From an uncultured Eubacteriales bacterium (GTDB lineage: Bacteria; Bacillota; Clostridia; Oscillospirales; Oscillospiraceae): DNA of 64,000 nt. The DNA is taken from assembly GCA_900316745.1 (NCBI GenBank), contig ONEB01000007.1, positions 1 to 64,000 on the forward strand, given 5' to 3'. Below the pieces are notes generated by a model. It was not told where the DNA came from. It saw only the letters and a program-made list of their open reading frames with translations, and made no database searches. The translations under genes were made by a program, and so were the position numbers. Positions 22,816 to 29,651 of the stretch are shown in pieces. The stretch's first letter is position 1, and each line of letters begins with the position of its first letter.

Positions 22816-25164
22816 ATGATGACACTCAAGGAGCTGCCCGTCGGCGAACGGGCGGTGATCACCTCCGTCGGCGGCGAGGGCGCGCTGCGGCAGCATTTTC
22901 TGGACATGGGCGTTCTGCCCGGCACGGAAGTAACGGTCGTGAAGCTCGCGCCGCTGGGCGACCCGATGGAGCTGCGCATCCACGGCTATGAGCTGACGCT
23001 CCGCCTTGCGGACGCGGCGCAGATCACGGTCTCGCAGAAATCGGAAGCGACCGGCGAGCACAATTTCGAGCCGGAAAAACACGCGGACGCGCACCCCGGT
23101 CTCGGCGAGTCCGGCAAATTTCACCCCAAGGGAAGCGGCGATCCCCTGCCGGACGATACCCTGCTCACGTTCGCGCTCGTCGGCAACCAGAACTGCGGCA
23201 AGACGACGCTCTTTAACCAGCTCACCGGCGCAAACCAGCACGTGGGCAACTTCCCCGGCGTGACGATCGACCGCAAGAGCGGCGCGATTAAGGGTAACCC
23301 GAACACACTCGTGACGGATCTTCCCGGCATCTACTCCATGTCCCCGTACAGCAACGAGGAGGTCGTGAGCCGGAATTTTGTCCTTTTGGAGCACCCGCAC
23401 GCGATCATCAACATCGTGGATGCGACGAACATCGAGCGAAACCTGTATCTCACGATGCAGCTGCTGGAAATGAACATCCCGATGGTCGTGGCGCTGAACA
23501 TGATGGACGAGGTCACCGGAAACGGCGGCTCGGTGGACATTAACGAGATGGAAATGCTCCTCGGCGTTCCGGTCGTGCCGATCTCGGCGGCGAAAAATCA
23601 GGGCGTGGACGAGCTCGTGCGCCACGCCATCCACGTCGCGCATTATCAGGAAAAGCCCCTCCGGCAGGATTTCTGCGACGAGCAGGACCACGGCGGCGCT
23701 GTGCACCGCTGTCTGCACGCCGTGATCCATCTGATTCAGGATCACGCGGATCGCGCGGAGCTTCCTGTGCGGTTTGCAGCCTCCAAGCTCATCGAGGGCG
23801 ACACGCTCATCGAAAAGCAGCTCGAGCTCGACGAAAACGAGACGGAGCTGCTGCGGCACATCATTCTGCAGATGGAATCGGAGCGCGGGCTCGACCACAG
23901 CGCCGCGATTGCGGACATGCGCTTTGACTTCATCGGGCGCGTGTGCGTATCCGCGGTGACAAAGCCGCGCGAGAGCCGCGAGCACAAGCGCAGTCAGAAG
24001 CTCGACCGCTTCCTCACCGGCAAGTACACCGCCCTCCCGGCTTTCATCGCGATCATGTTTGCGGTGTTCTGGCTCACATTTGAAGTGATCGGCGCATGGC
24101 TGCAGGGGCTTCTGGAGACCGGCATCGGCGCGCTGACCGGCGTGGTGGACGCCGCGCTGACTGCCGCCAGCGTCAATGAGACGATCCACTCGCTGATCAT
24201 CAAAGGCATCTTCGAGGGCGTGGGAAGCGTGCTGAGCTTCCTGCCGATCATCGTGACGCTGTTTTTCTTCCTCTCGCTTCTGGAGGACAGCGGCTACATC
24301 GCCCGCGTGGCGTTTTTCATGGATAAGCTCCTGCGCAAGATCGGTCTCTCCGGGCGCAGCATCGTGCCGATGCTCATCGGCTTCGGCTGCACGGTGCCCG
24401 CCGTGATGGCGACGCGCACGCTCCCCAGCGAGCGCGACCGCAAGATGACGATCCTGCTCACGCCCTTTATGAGCTGCACGGCGAAGCTGCCGATCTACGG
24501 CTTTTTCGTGAGCGCGTTCTTCCCGGATCACAGAGCGCTGATCACGATCGGGCTGTATCTGCTCGGCATCGTGACAGGCATTCTCGCGGCGCTGCTGTAT
24601 AAGGGCACGCTCTTCAAGGGCGAGGCCGTGCCGTTCGTGATGGAGCTGCCGAACTACCGTCTGCCGGGCGCGAAAAACGTGCTGCGGCTGCTGTGGGACA
24701 AGGCAAAGGACTTTTTGCAGCGCGCGTTCTCCGTCATCCTTCTTGCGACGATCGCGATCTGGTTTTTGCAGAGCTTCGATCTCAGGCTCAACCGCGTGGA
24801 CGACCAGCAGCTGAGCATGCTGGCGGGAGCCGCGGGACTGCTCGCGCCGCTGTTTAAGCCCATCGGGCTCGGCGACTGGCGCATCTGCACGGCGCTGATC
24901 AGCGGCTTTATGGCAAAGGAGAGCGTTGTCTCCACGCTGGAGATCCTCTTCGGCGCGGGCGTGAAGACGATGCTGACCCCGCTTTCGGCGGCGGCGCTGC
25001 TCGTATTCAGCCTCCTGTATACGCCCTGTGTCGCGGCGGTCGCGTCCGTGCGGCGCGAGCTCGGCGGCAAATGGGCGGCCGGCGTGGTCGTATGGCAGTG
25101 TGTGGTTGCCTGGGTCGCGGCGCTGATCGTGCGCGGGATCTGCATCCTCTGCGGCATGGGGTAA
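22816..25164 (+). CDS. feoB: Ferrous iron transporter, FeoA-FeoB fusion
   Basis: A 782-residue Fe(II) importer. Residues 1-74 form a FeoA SH3-like domain (TLKELPVGERAVIT ... LGDPMELRIHGYELTLR). A hydrophilic linker (75-115) leads to the FeoB G-domain: G1 GNQNCGKTTLFN near 123-134, G3 DLPGIYS, and G4 as NMMD. The membrane part follows, with both Gate-type halves visible (GFGCTVPAVMATRTL; FMSCTAKLPIYG). ATG 22816 was chosen because the FeoA domain begins there; upstream in-frame sequence is A/T-rich leader. A small Cys-rich FeoB partner follows by five bases. Confidence 0.95.
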   Translation: MMTLKELPVGERAVITSVGGEGALRQHFLDMGVLPGTEVTVVKLAPLGDPMELRIHGYELTLRLADAAQITVSQKSEATGEHNFEPEKHADAHPGLGESGKFHPKGSGDPLPDDTLLTFALVGNQNCGKTTLFNQLTGANQHVGNFPGVTIDRKSGAIKGNPNTLVTDLPGIYSMSPYSNEEVVSRNFVLLEHPHAIINIVDATNIERNLYLTMQLLEMNIPMVVALNMMDEVTGNGGSVDINEMEMLLGVPVVPISAAKNQGVDELVRHAIHVAHYQEKPLRQDFCDEQDHGGAVHRCLHAVIHLIQDHADRAELPVRFAASKLIEGDTLIEKQLELDENETELLRHIILQMESERGLDHSAAIADMRFDFIGRVCVSAVTKPRESREHKRSQKLDRFLTGKYTALPAFIAIMFAVFWLTFEVIGAWLQGLLETGIGALTGVVDAALTAASVNETIHSLIIKGIFEGVGSVLSFLPIIVTLFFFLSLLEDSGYIARVAFFMDKLLRKIGLSGRSIVPMLIGFGCTVPAVMATRTLPSERDRKMTILLTPFMSCTAKLPIYGFFVSAFFPDHRALITIGLYLLGIVTGILAALLYKGTLFKGEAVPFVMELPNYRLPGAKNVLRLLWDKAKDFLQRAFSVILLATIAIWFLQSFDLRLNRVDDQQLSMLAGAAGLLAPLFKPIGLGDWRICTALISGFMAKESVVSTLEILFGAGVKTMLTPLSAAALLVFSLLYTPCVAAVASVRRELGGKWAAGVVVWQCVVAWVAALIVRGICILCGMG

Positions 25165-25168
25165 GCGT

Positions 25169-25330
25169 ATGAAGCTGATCGACATGCTGCTTTGTCTGGT
25201 GATCCTTGCCGCGGTGTGCTTCGCGGTGCGCGCCGTTGTGCGCGCGCGGAAAAACGGCGGCGGCTGCGGCGGCTGCACGGGCGACTGCGCAAGCTGCGGA
25301 AAGCCACAGGCACAGAAAAAGAACAAATGA
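25169..25330 (+). CDS. FeoB-associated Cys-rich membrane protein
   Basis: A 53-residue peptide too short for ordinary gene callers. One membrane segment (about residues 7-25) is followed by a basic turn and a Cys cluster GGCGGCTGDCASCGK, then a Lys-rich tail. This pattern defines the small FeoB-associated proteins found directly after feoB in Clostridia, thought to help iron transport. It starts five bases after the feoB stop. Confidence 0.9.
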   Translation: MKLIDMLLCLVILAAVCFAVRAVVRARKNGGGCGGCTGDCASCGKPQAQKKNK

Positions 25331-25333
25331 GCG

Positions 25334-25366
25334 AACCGCTCTGCCGGAAGGCAGAGCGGTTTTCGT
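25334..25366 (+). terminator. Terminator of feo operon
   Basis: AACCGCTCTGCC and GGCAGAGCGGTT pair around GGAA, then TTCGTT. Confidence 0.85.
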
Positions 25367-26508
25367 TACAGGTTCTTTATAAATGCTTCGAGGCGGTCCA
25401 TGCCGCGCTTGAGCGTCGGCACGTCGCAGCAATAGGAGATGCGGATGTGATCGTCCGCGCCGAAGGCCGCGCCGGGTGTGACGGCGACGCGGTGCTCGCT
25501 TAAAAGCCGCGTGCAGAACGTGGCGGAATCCATGCCGAAGCGCAGGATGGACGGGAACACATAAAACGCGCCCTGCGGCACGGTCGTCTCCAGTCCCATC
25601 TTGCTGAGCGCCTGCAGCACGATATCCCGCCGCGCGGCGTAAGCGGCAGCCATCGGCGCGGTATCGGTGTGCAGCGCCTCGATGCACGCGCGCTGAAACG
25701 GCGCAGGTGTGCTCGTGACAAGGAACTGGTGCAGCAGCTCCAGCCGCTCACGCACCGTCGGGTGCGCGATGAGATAGCCCATGCGCCAGCCCGTCATGGC
25801 CCAGGTCTTGGAAAAGCTCTGCACGAGCAGGAGCTTCTCGCGCACGTCGTCAAATTCCGCAAAGCTGCGGTAATCGTCTGTATAGCAGAGCTCGCGGTAC
25901 ACATCGTCGCAGATGACAAAGAGCTCGCGCTCCTGCGCAAGCCTGTGCACAGCCTCGAGGCTCTCGGCGTCCAGGACGCAGCCGGTGGGGTTGTTCGGGC
26001 TGTTCAAAATTATCGCCTTCGTGCGCGGCGTGACGTGGGCGCGCAGGTTCTCTTCCCGGATCTGATAGCCATCGGCGGTCAGATCCATGGGGACGAACGT
26101 CGCGCGGCAGAGCGTGATGATGCGCTCATAGAGAACAAAGGCAGGCGTCGGCACGATGACCTCGTCGCCGGGGTTCAGGATGCCGAAGAGGGCGACAAAG
26201 AGCGCCTCGTTCGCGCCGTCCGTGACGATGATATCGGAGGGGTCGCAGGCAAAGCCGTGCTTTTCGCGCTCATAGGCGCTGATGGCCTCGCGCAGGGCGT
26301 GCGTGCCGTTGTTTTCGATATAGTGGGTCTCGCCTGATCTGAGCGCCTCGGAGACAGCGGCGCAGACCGGCTCGGGCGTGGCAAGGTCCGGCTCGCCGAG
26401 CGTCAGGCGCACGCAGTCCGGCGTGCGGGCGGCAAGCTGCGAAAACGCGCGGATGGGACTGCGCTCGACATGGTAAAGCGCGATATTGAGTCTGTCATGC
26501 ATCGGCAT
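25366..26508 (-). CDS. PLP-dependent aminotransferase (class I/II, AspC-like fold)
   Basis: A 380-residue aminotransferase. Fold-type I marks are LGEPDLATPEPV near 37, NSPNNPTG near 167, and the PLP lysine in QSFSKTWAMTGWRMGY near 230-245. The final Arg that binds the alpha-carboxylate is in DDHIRISYCC. Substrate is not readable; MalY-, AspC- and aromatic-type members share these motifs. The ATG has AGGAG nine bases upstream. It lies behind the tRNA-Arg terminator as a single gene. Confidence 0.88.
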   Translation of the reverse strand: MPMHDRLNIALYHVERSPIRAFSQLAARTPDCVRLTLGEPDLATPEPVCAAVSEALRSGETHYIENNGTHALREAISAYEREKHGFACDPSDIIVTDGANEALFVALFGILNPGDEVIVPTPAFVLYERIITLCRATFVPMDLTADGYQIREENLRAHVTPRTKAIILNSPNNPTGCVLDAESLEAVHRLAQERELFVICDDVYRELCYTDDYRSFAEFDDVREKLLLVQSFSKTWAMTGWRMGYLIAHPTVRERLELLHQFLVTSTPAPFQRACIEALHTDTAPMAAAYAARRDIVLQALSKMGLETTVPQGAFYVFPSILRFGMDSATFCTRLLSEHRVAVTPGAAFGADDHIRISYCCDVPTLKRGMDRLEAFIKNL

Positions 26509-26534
26509 ATTCAGTCACTCCTGACAGATAATCG

Positions 26535-26562
26535 AAAAGGACTTGCCGAGGCAAGTCCTTTT
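26535..26562 (-). terminator. Terminator of tRNA-Arg
   Basis: AAAAGGACTTGCC and GGCAAGTCCTTTT pair around a two-base loop, two bases beyond the tRNA 3' end. Confidence 0.88.
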
Positions 26563-26563
26563 C

Positions 26564-26640
26564 TGGTACGGCTGACGGGATTCGAACCCACGACCTCCAG
26601 AGTCGGAGTCTGGCACTCTATCCAGCTGAGCTACAGCCGC
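26564..26640 (-). tRNA. tRNA-Arg (anticodon CCG)
   Basis: A 77-base tRNA with acceptor GCGGCTG/CAGCCGT (first pair G-U), D-arm AGCTCAGCTGGATAGAGT, anticodon stem CCAGA/TCTGG with loop CTCCGAC (anticodon CCG), GGTTCGAATCC T-arm and encoded CCA. The G1-U72 pair is mildly unusual. Confidence 0.95.
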
Positions 26641-26651
26641 GCGCAGATGGT

Positions 26652-26680
26652 ATTATACTCTACTCAGTGAGAATTGTAAA
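26652..26680 (-). promoter_or_regulatory. Promoter of tRNA-Arg
   Basis: TTTACA, 17 bases, perfect TATAAT on the minus strand. Confidence 0.82.
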
Positions 26681-26703
26681 GAGTAGATTTTCCCGATGAA
26701 CGC

Positions 26704-26732
26704 TTGTGTTTCGCCCAGATTCGTGCTAGAAT
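26704..26732 (+). promoter_or_regulatory. Promoter of cupin gene
   Basis: TTGTGT, 17 bases, TAGAAT, about 30 bases before the gene. Confidence 0.65.
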
Positions 26733-26763
26733 TTTTTTAGCAAACGTTTTGGAGGGTACCGTT

Positions 26764-27117
26764 ATGGGATTTAAGAGAAAGCTTCCGACCGAGCCGGTCA
26801 TGCTTGAAAACTTCAAGGGCGGCGCGGGCGCCGTGCAGAAATTTGACGTGCTCACGCCTGAAGAGATGTACAACAAGGGGCGCGTTTGCTCCGTGATGAT
26901 GCTCGAGCCCGGCAGCGAGGTCGGCAGACACCGCCACGAGGGCGACTGCGAGGTCTATCTGATTCTGTCCGGCACGGGCAAGTACCTGCTCGACGGCGAG
27001 CTTGTGGACGCCGAGCCCGGCGACATTTTCTACGCCGACGACGGCGACGAGCACTATGTGCTGAACGACGGCGGCATGCCGCTGATGATGATGGCAATCG
27101 TACTGTATTCCAAGTGA
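26764..27117 (+). CDS. Cupin-fold protein
   Basis: A 117-residue single-domain cupin. Motif 1 is EVGRHRHEGDCEVYLILSGTG (metal ligands H, H and E) and motif 2 is PGDIFYADDGDEHYVLNDG (last His). Such proteins bind a metal and small acids or sugars; the actual ligand is unknown. GGAGGG lies seven bases upstream. A strong hairpin (27123-27152) separates it from the MFS gene, which may share its transcript. Confidence 0.9.
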   Translation: MGFKRKLPTEPVMLENFKGGAGAVQKFDVLTPEEMYNKGRVCSVMMLEPGSEVGRHRHEGDCEVYLILSGTGKYLLDGELVDAEPGDIFYADDGDEHYVLNDGGMPLMMMAIVLYSK

Positions 27118-27122
27118 TCCGT

Positions 27123-27152
27123 TTCGGCGGCTCCCGCTGCGGAGCCGCCGAA
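27123..27152 (+). terminator. Hairpin between cupin and MFS genes
   Basis: TTCGGCGGCTCC and GGAGCCGCCGAA form a strong stem, but the following AAGTTCTTAT lacks a clear T-run, so termination would be partial at best. Confidence 0.45.
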
Positions 27153-27174
27153 GTTCTTATAAGGGGACTTTCAG

Positions 27175-28416
27175 ATGCAAAAGAAGCTCGACAAACGGTT
27201 CTGGGCGGCGGTGCTGATCTTCGGTCTGATGGGTCAGGTGGCATGGGTCGTCGAGAACATGTACTTCAACGTCTTCATTTACAAGATGTTCCACGCCTCG
27301 GCGGCCGACATCTCCGCGATGGTGATGGCCTCGGCGGTCGTGGCGGCGGTGACGACGGTGATCATGGGCGCAGTTTCGGACAAGGTAGGACGGCGCAAGG
27401 CGTTCATGAGCGTTGGCTATCTCATCTGGGGCGTCACGATCATCGCGTTTGCCTACGTCAGGAGCATTTTTCTCACGATCGTGATGGACTGCGTGATGAC
27501 GTTCTTCGGCTCGACGGCGAATGACGCGGCCTACAACGCGTGGCTGACCGACCGGGGCGACAGCTCCAACCGCGGTCGCATCGAGGGCGTGAACTCCATG
27601 ATGCCGCTTGTGTCCATCCTGATCGTGTTCGGCGGCTTCATGGGCTTTGATCTCGACACGCACAGCGCGTGGAAGACGATCTATTACATCATCGGCGCGG
27701 CGACGGCGGTGATCGGTCTCATGGGCTTTTTCCTGATCGAGGAGGCGCCGGGGCTGAAAAAGAGCGAGGCGCCGTTTTTCCAGACGCTCCTTTACAGCTT
27801 CCGCCCCTCCACGGCAAGAGCAAACAAGCGCCTCTACGCGGTGCTGCTCGCGTTCGCGGTGTTCGGCACGTCCATTCAGATCTTCATGCCGTATCTGATC
27901 ATCTACTACGAAAAGACGCTCGGCATGGCAAACTATGTGCTGATCCTCGCGCCGGCAATCGTGCTCTCAGCGGTCGTGACCGTGTTCTACGGCCGCGCGT
28001 ATGACCGTCTCGGCTTTCATCGCAGCATCGTGCCCGTGATGGGCATGCTCGCGGCGGGATATCTGCTGCTGTATTTCTTCCGGAGCACGGCGCCGGTCTT
28101 CATCGGCTCGCTTCTCATGATGGCGGGCTACCTCACCGGCATGAGCGTCTTCGGCGCGCAGATCCGCGACAGCATCCCGGAAAACCGCTCGGGGCAGTTC
28201 CAGGGCGTGCGCATTCTGGGACAGGTATTCGTGCCGGGGCTGATCGGTCCCGCGATCGGCGCGGCGGTGCTGAAAAACGCCGCCATGATCACAAACGGCG
28301 ACGGCACGACGAGCTTTCTGCCGAACGCGAACATCTGGATCGCGGCGCTGGCGGTGGTTGCGGTGCTGGCGGTCGTGGTCGCATGGGTGGAAAAATCGAC
28401 GACAGTGAAGCAATAA
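27175..28416 (+). CDS. MFS transporter
   Basis: A 413-residue transporter with 12 predicted membrane segments. The loop 2-3 motif GAVSDKVGRRKAFMSVGY near residues 62-79 is the MFS signature. The N-terminal GLMGQVAWVVENMYFNVFIY and the conserved AYNAWLTDRGDSSNRGRIEGVN after segment 4 are typical of a clostridial sugar/cation-type MFS clade. Substrate is unknown. AGGGG lies nine bases upstream of the ATG. The cupin just before it could be a partner that binds the same compound. Confidence 0.88.
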   Translation: MQKKLDKRFWAAVLIFGLMGQVAWVVENMYFNVFIYKMFHASAADISAMVMASAVVAAVTTVIMGAVSDKVGRRKAFMSVGYLIWGVTIIAFAYVRSIFLTIVMDCVMTFFGSTANDAAYNAWLTDRGDSSNRGRIEGVNSMMPLVSILIVFGGFMGFDLDTHSAWKTIYYIIGAATAVIGLMGFFLIEEAPGLKKSEAPFFQTLLYSFRPSTARANKRLYAVLLAFAVFGTSIQIFMPYLIIYYEKTLGMANYVLILAPAIVLSAVVTVFYGRAYDRLGFHRSIVPVMGMLAAGYLLLYFFRSTAPVFIGSLLMMAGYLTGMSVFGAQIRDSIPENRSGQFQGVRILGQVFVPGLIGPAIGAAVLKNAAMITNGDGTTSFLPNANIWIAALAVVAVLAVVVAWVEKSTTVKQ

Positions 28417-28420
28417 AATT

Positions 28421-28457
28421 CGCGCTGCCCTGCATGGATGCGGGGCAGCGCTTTTTG
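28421..28457 (+). terminator. Terminator of MFS gene
   Basis: CGCGCTGCCCTGCAT pairs with ATGCGGGGCAGCGC, followed by TTTTTGT. Confidence 0.88.
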
Positions 28458-28460
28458 TAT

Positions 28461-29423
28461 TCAGATGGTGCGGTCGCTTTTCGACTGCTCTGTTTGCGCG
28501 TCTTTGAGCGCTTCGAGCCGGTCGGAGAGCTTCGTGCTGTCGGGCATGACCTCGAGGGCCTCCTCGAGCGTTTTGATGGCGGCGGCGTAGTCCTCCTTGT
28601 TCACGTCGTCCGTGATCTGATCGAGCGTGACCGCCTCAAAGGCAGAGCCGATGGTCGCGCGCTTTTCAAGCAGCGCCGCGTCCTTGGGAACGGTCTTGAG
28701 CGCGGCGTCGATGGCGCGGATGGCCTCGGCATAGCTTCCCTTGCCGACGAGCTTGTCCACGCTGTCGCATACGGACTCGACATACAGCGTCTGCGCCTCT
28801 TTGAGCTTCTGCTGCGCCTTTTGATAAACGGAGGAATCCTCCGGCACCTTGGCGTAGGCCTGCATCGCGGCCTCGAAGTCTTCGTCCTTCAGGGCGGCGT
28901 CACCGGAGGAAAGCGCGTCGCGGGCGGCGTGATCCGCCTCGATGGCGGCCAGCTGCTTTTCCGCCTCCTTGCTCAGGCGCTTGTTTTCCTCGTCGGAGAA
29001 CGCGGTATAGAACGCCTTCGCCTCGTCATAGCTGAGCTCTCCGGCGAAATACGCCTCAGACGCCTTGCTCAGGTCATCCCTGCACAGCAGCGCCGTGAGC
29101 CAGTTTTCAAAGAAGCCGTCCCTGACCTCGGCGGAATAGACCTTGGCGGCGGTCTGGTACCCGTCGTGATCCAGCGCACGCTGCACCCGGAACGCCGGGA
29201 GGCGCAGATACGCATAGCCCGCCGCGCCGACCACGGCGGCGAGGAGCACAAGGAAGGCCACGAGCTTCCATTTCACTTTTTTCTTCGGCTTTGCCGCGCG
29301 TTCGGCGGCGGGAGCCTTTTGTTTTTTCTTCTTCAGCGGCTTTGCCTCGCGCAGCGGTCTGCCGCACTCGGAGCAGAACGGTACGTCGTCGCGCACATCT
29401 GCGCCGCAATTTGCGCATTTCAT
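28461..29423 (-). CDS. Zinc-ribbon, membrane-anchored TPR-like protein
   Basis: A 320-residue protein. A zinc ribbon (CANCGADVRDDVPFCSECGR) opens the protein, then a Lys-rich stretch, one membrane segment (VAFLVLLAAVVGAAGYAYL, near 53-71), then about 240 residues of Ala/Glu/Leu-rich helices with repeat units such as DEDFEAAMQAYAKVP, KGSYAEAIRAIDAALKTVP and KEDYAAAIKTLEEALEVMP. These are TPR-like. Zinc-ribbon membrane proteins of this sort are common in Clostridia and poorly characterised. MKCANC at 29423 is the natural start; the upstream in-frame extension has no support. Confidence 0.8.
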   Translation of the reverse strand: MKCANCGADVRDDVPFCSECGRPLREAKPLKKKKQKAPAAERAAKPKKKVKWKLVAFLVLLAAVVGAAGYAYLRLPAFRVQRALDHDGYQTAAKVYSAEVRDGFFENWLTALLCRDDLSKASEAYFAGELSYDEAKAFYTAFSDEENKRLSKEAEKQLAAIEADHAARDALSSGDAALKDEDFEAAMQAYAKVPEDSSVYQKAQQKLKEAQTLYVESVCDSVDKLVGKGSYAEAIRAIDAALKTVPKDAALLEKRATIGSAFEAVTLDQITDDVNKEDYAAAIKTLEEALEVMPDSTKLSDRLEALKDAQTEQSKSDRTI

Positions 29424-29474
29424 CGGGAATACGCACTCCTTTCCATAGGCCAAGAGCAAACGCTCTCAGCAGAG

Positions 29475-29650
29475 TTTCTTCGCTCGCAATCGAAGAAAGA
29501 ATTGCAATCCGTTTTCCCGTCGCGGCTTCGCCGTGGCGAGGAAAACACAGCTCGCGAAGCGGAGTTCTCTTTTTGCAAAAGTATCACTTTTGTCCAAGAG
29601 AACGCCGCGCAGCGCAGTCCTTCTCCATCGAAAAGCCTGCTTTTCGATGG
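29475..29650. repeat. Hairpin-rich intergenic element
   Basis: Four consecutive inverted repeats lie between two minus-strand genes: TTTCTTCG/CGAAGAAA (29475-29498), GTTTTCC...GGAAAAC (29511-29546), GTTCTCTT..CAAAAG-TATCA-CTTTTG..AAGAGAAC (29564-29603), and CCATCGAAAAGC/GCTTTTCGATGG (29625-29650). None has a proper T-run on the minus strand. The layout resembles a dispersed, non-coding repeat unit; copy number cannot be seen in this window. Confidence 0.6.
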
Positions 29651-29651
29651 C

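Noticed and set aside
22771-25326. An 851-codon open frame on the minus strand opposite feoAB
   Set aside because: It is the mirror of the feoAB gene in high-GC DNA; the protein is Arg/His-rich with no recognisable domain, and the plus-strand FeoA-FeoB motifs are intact.
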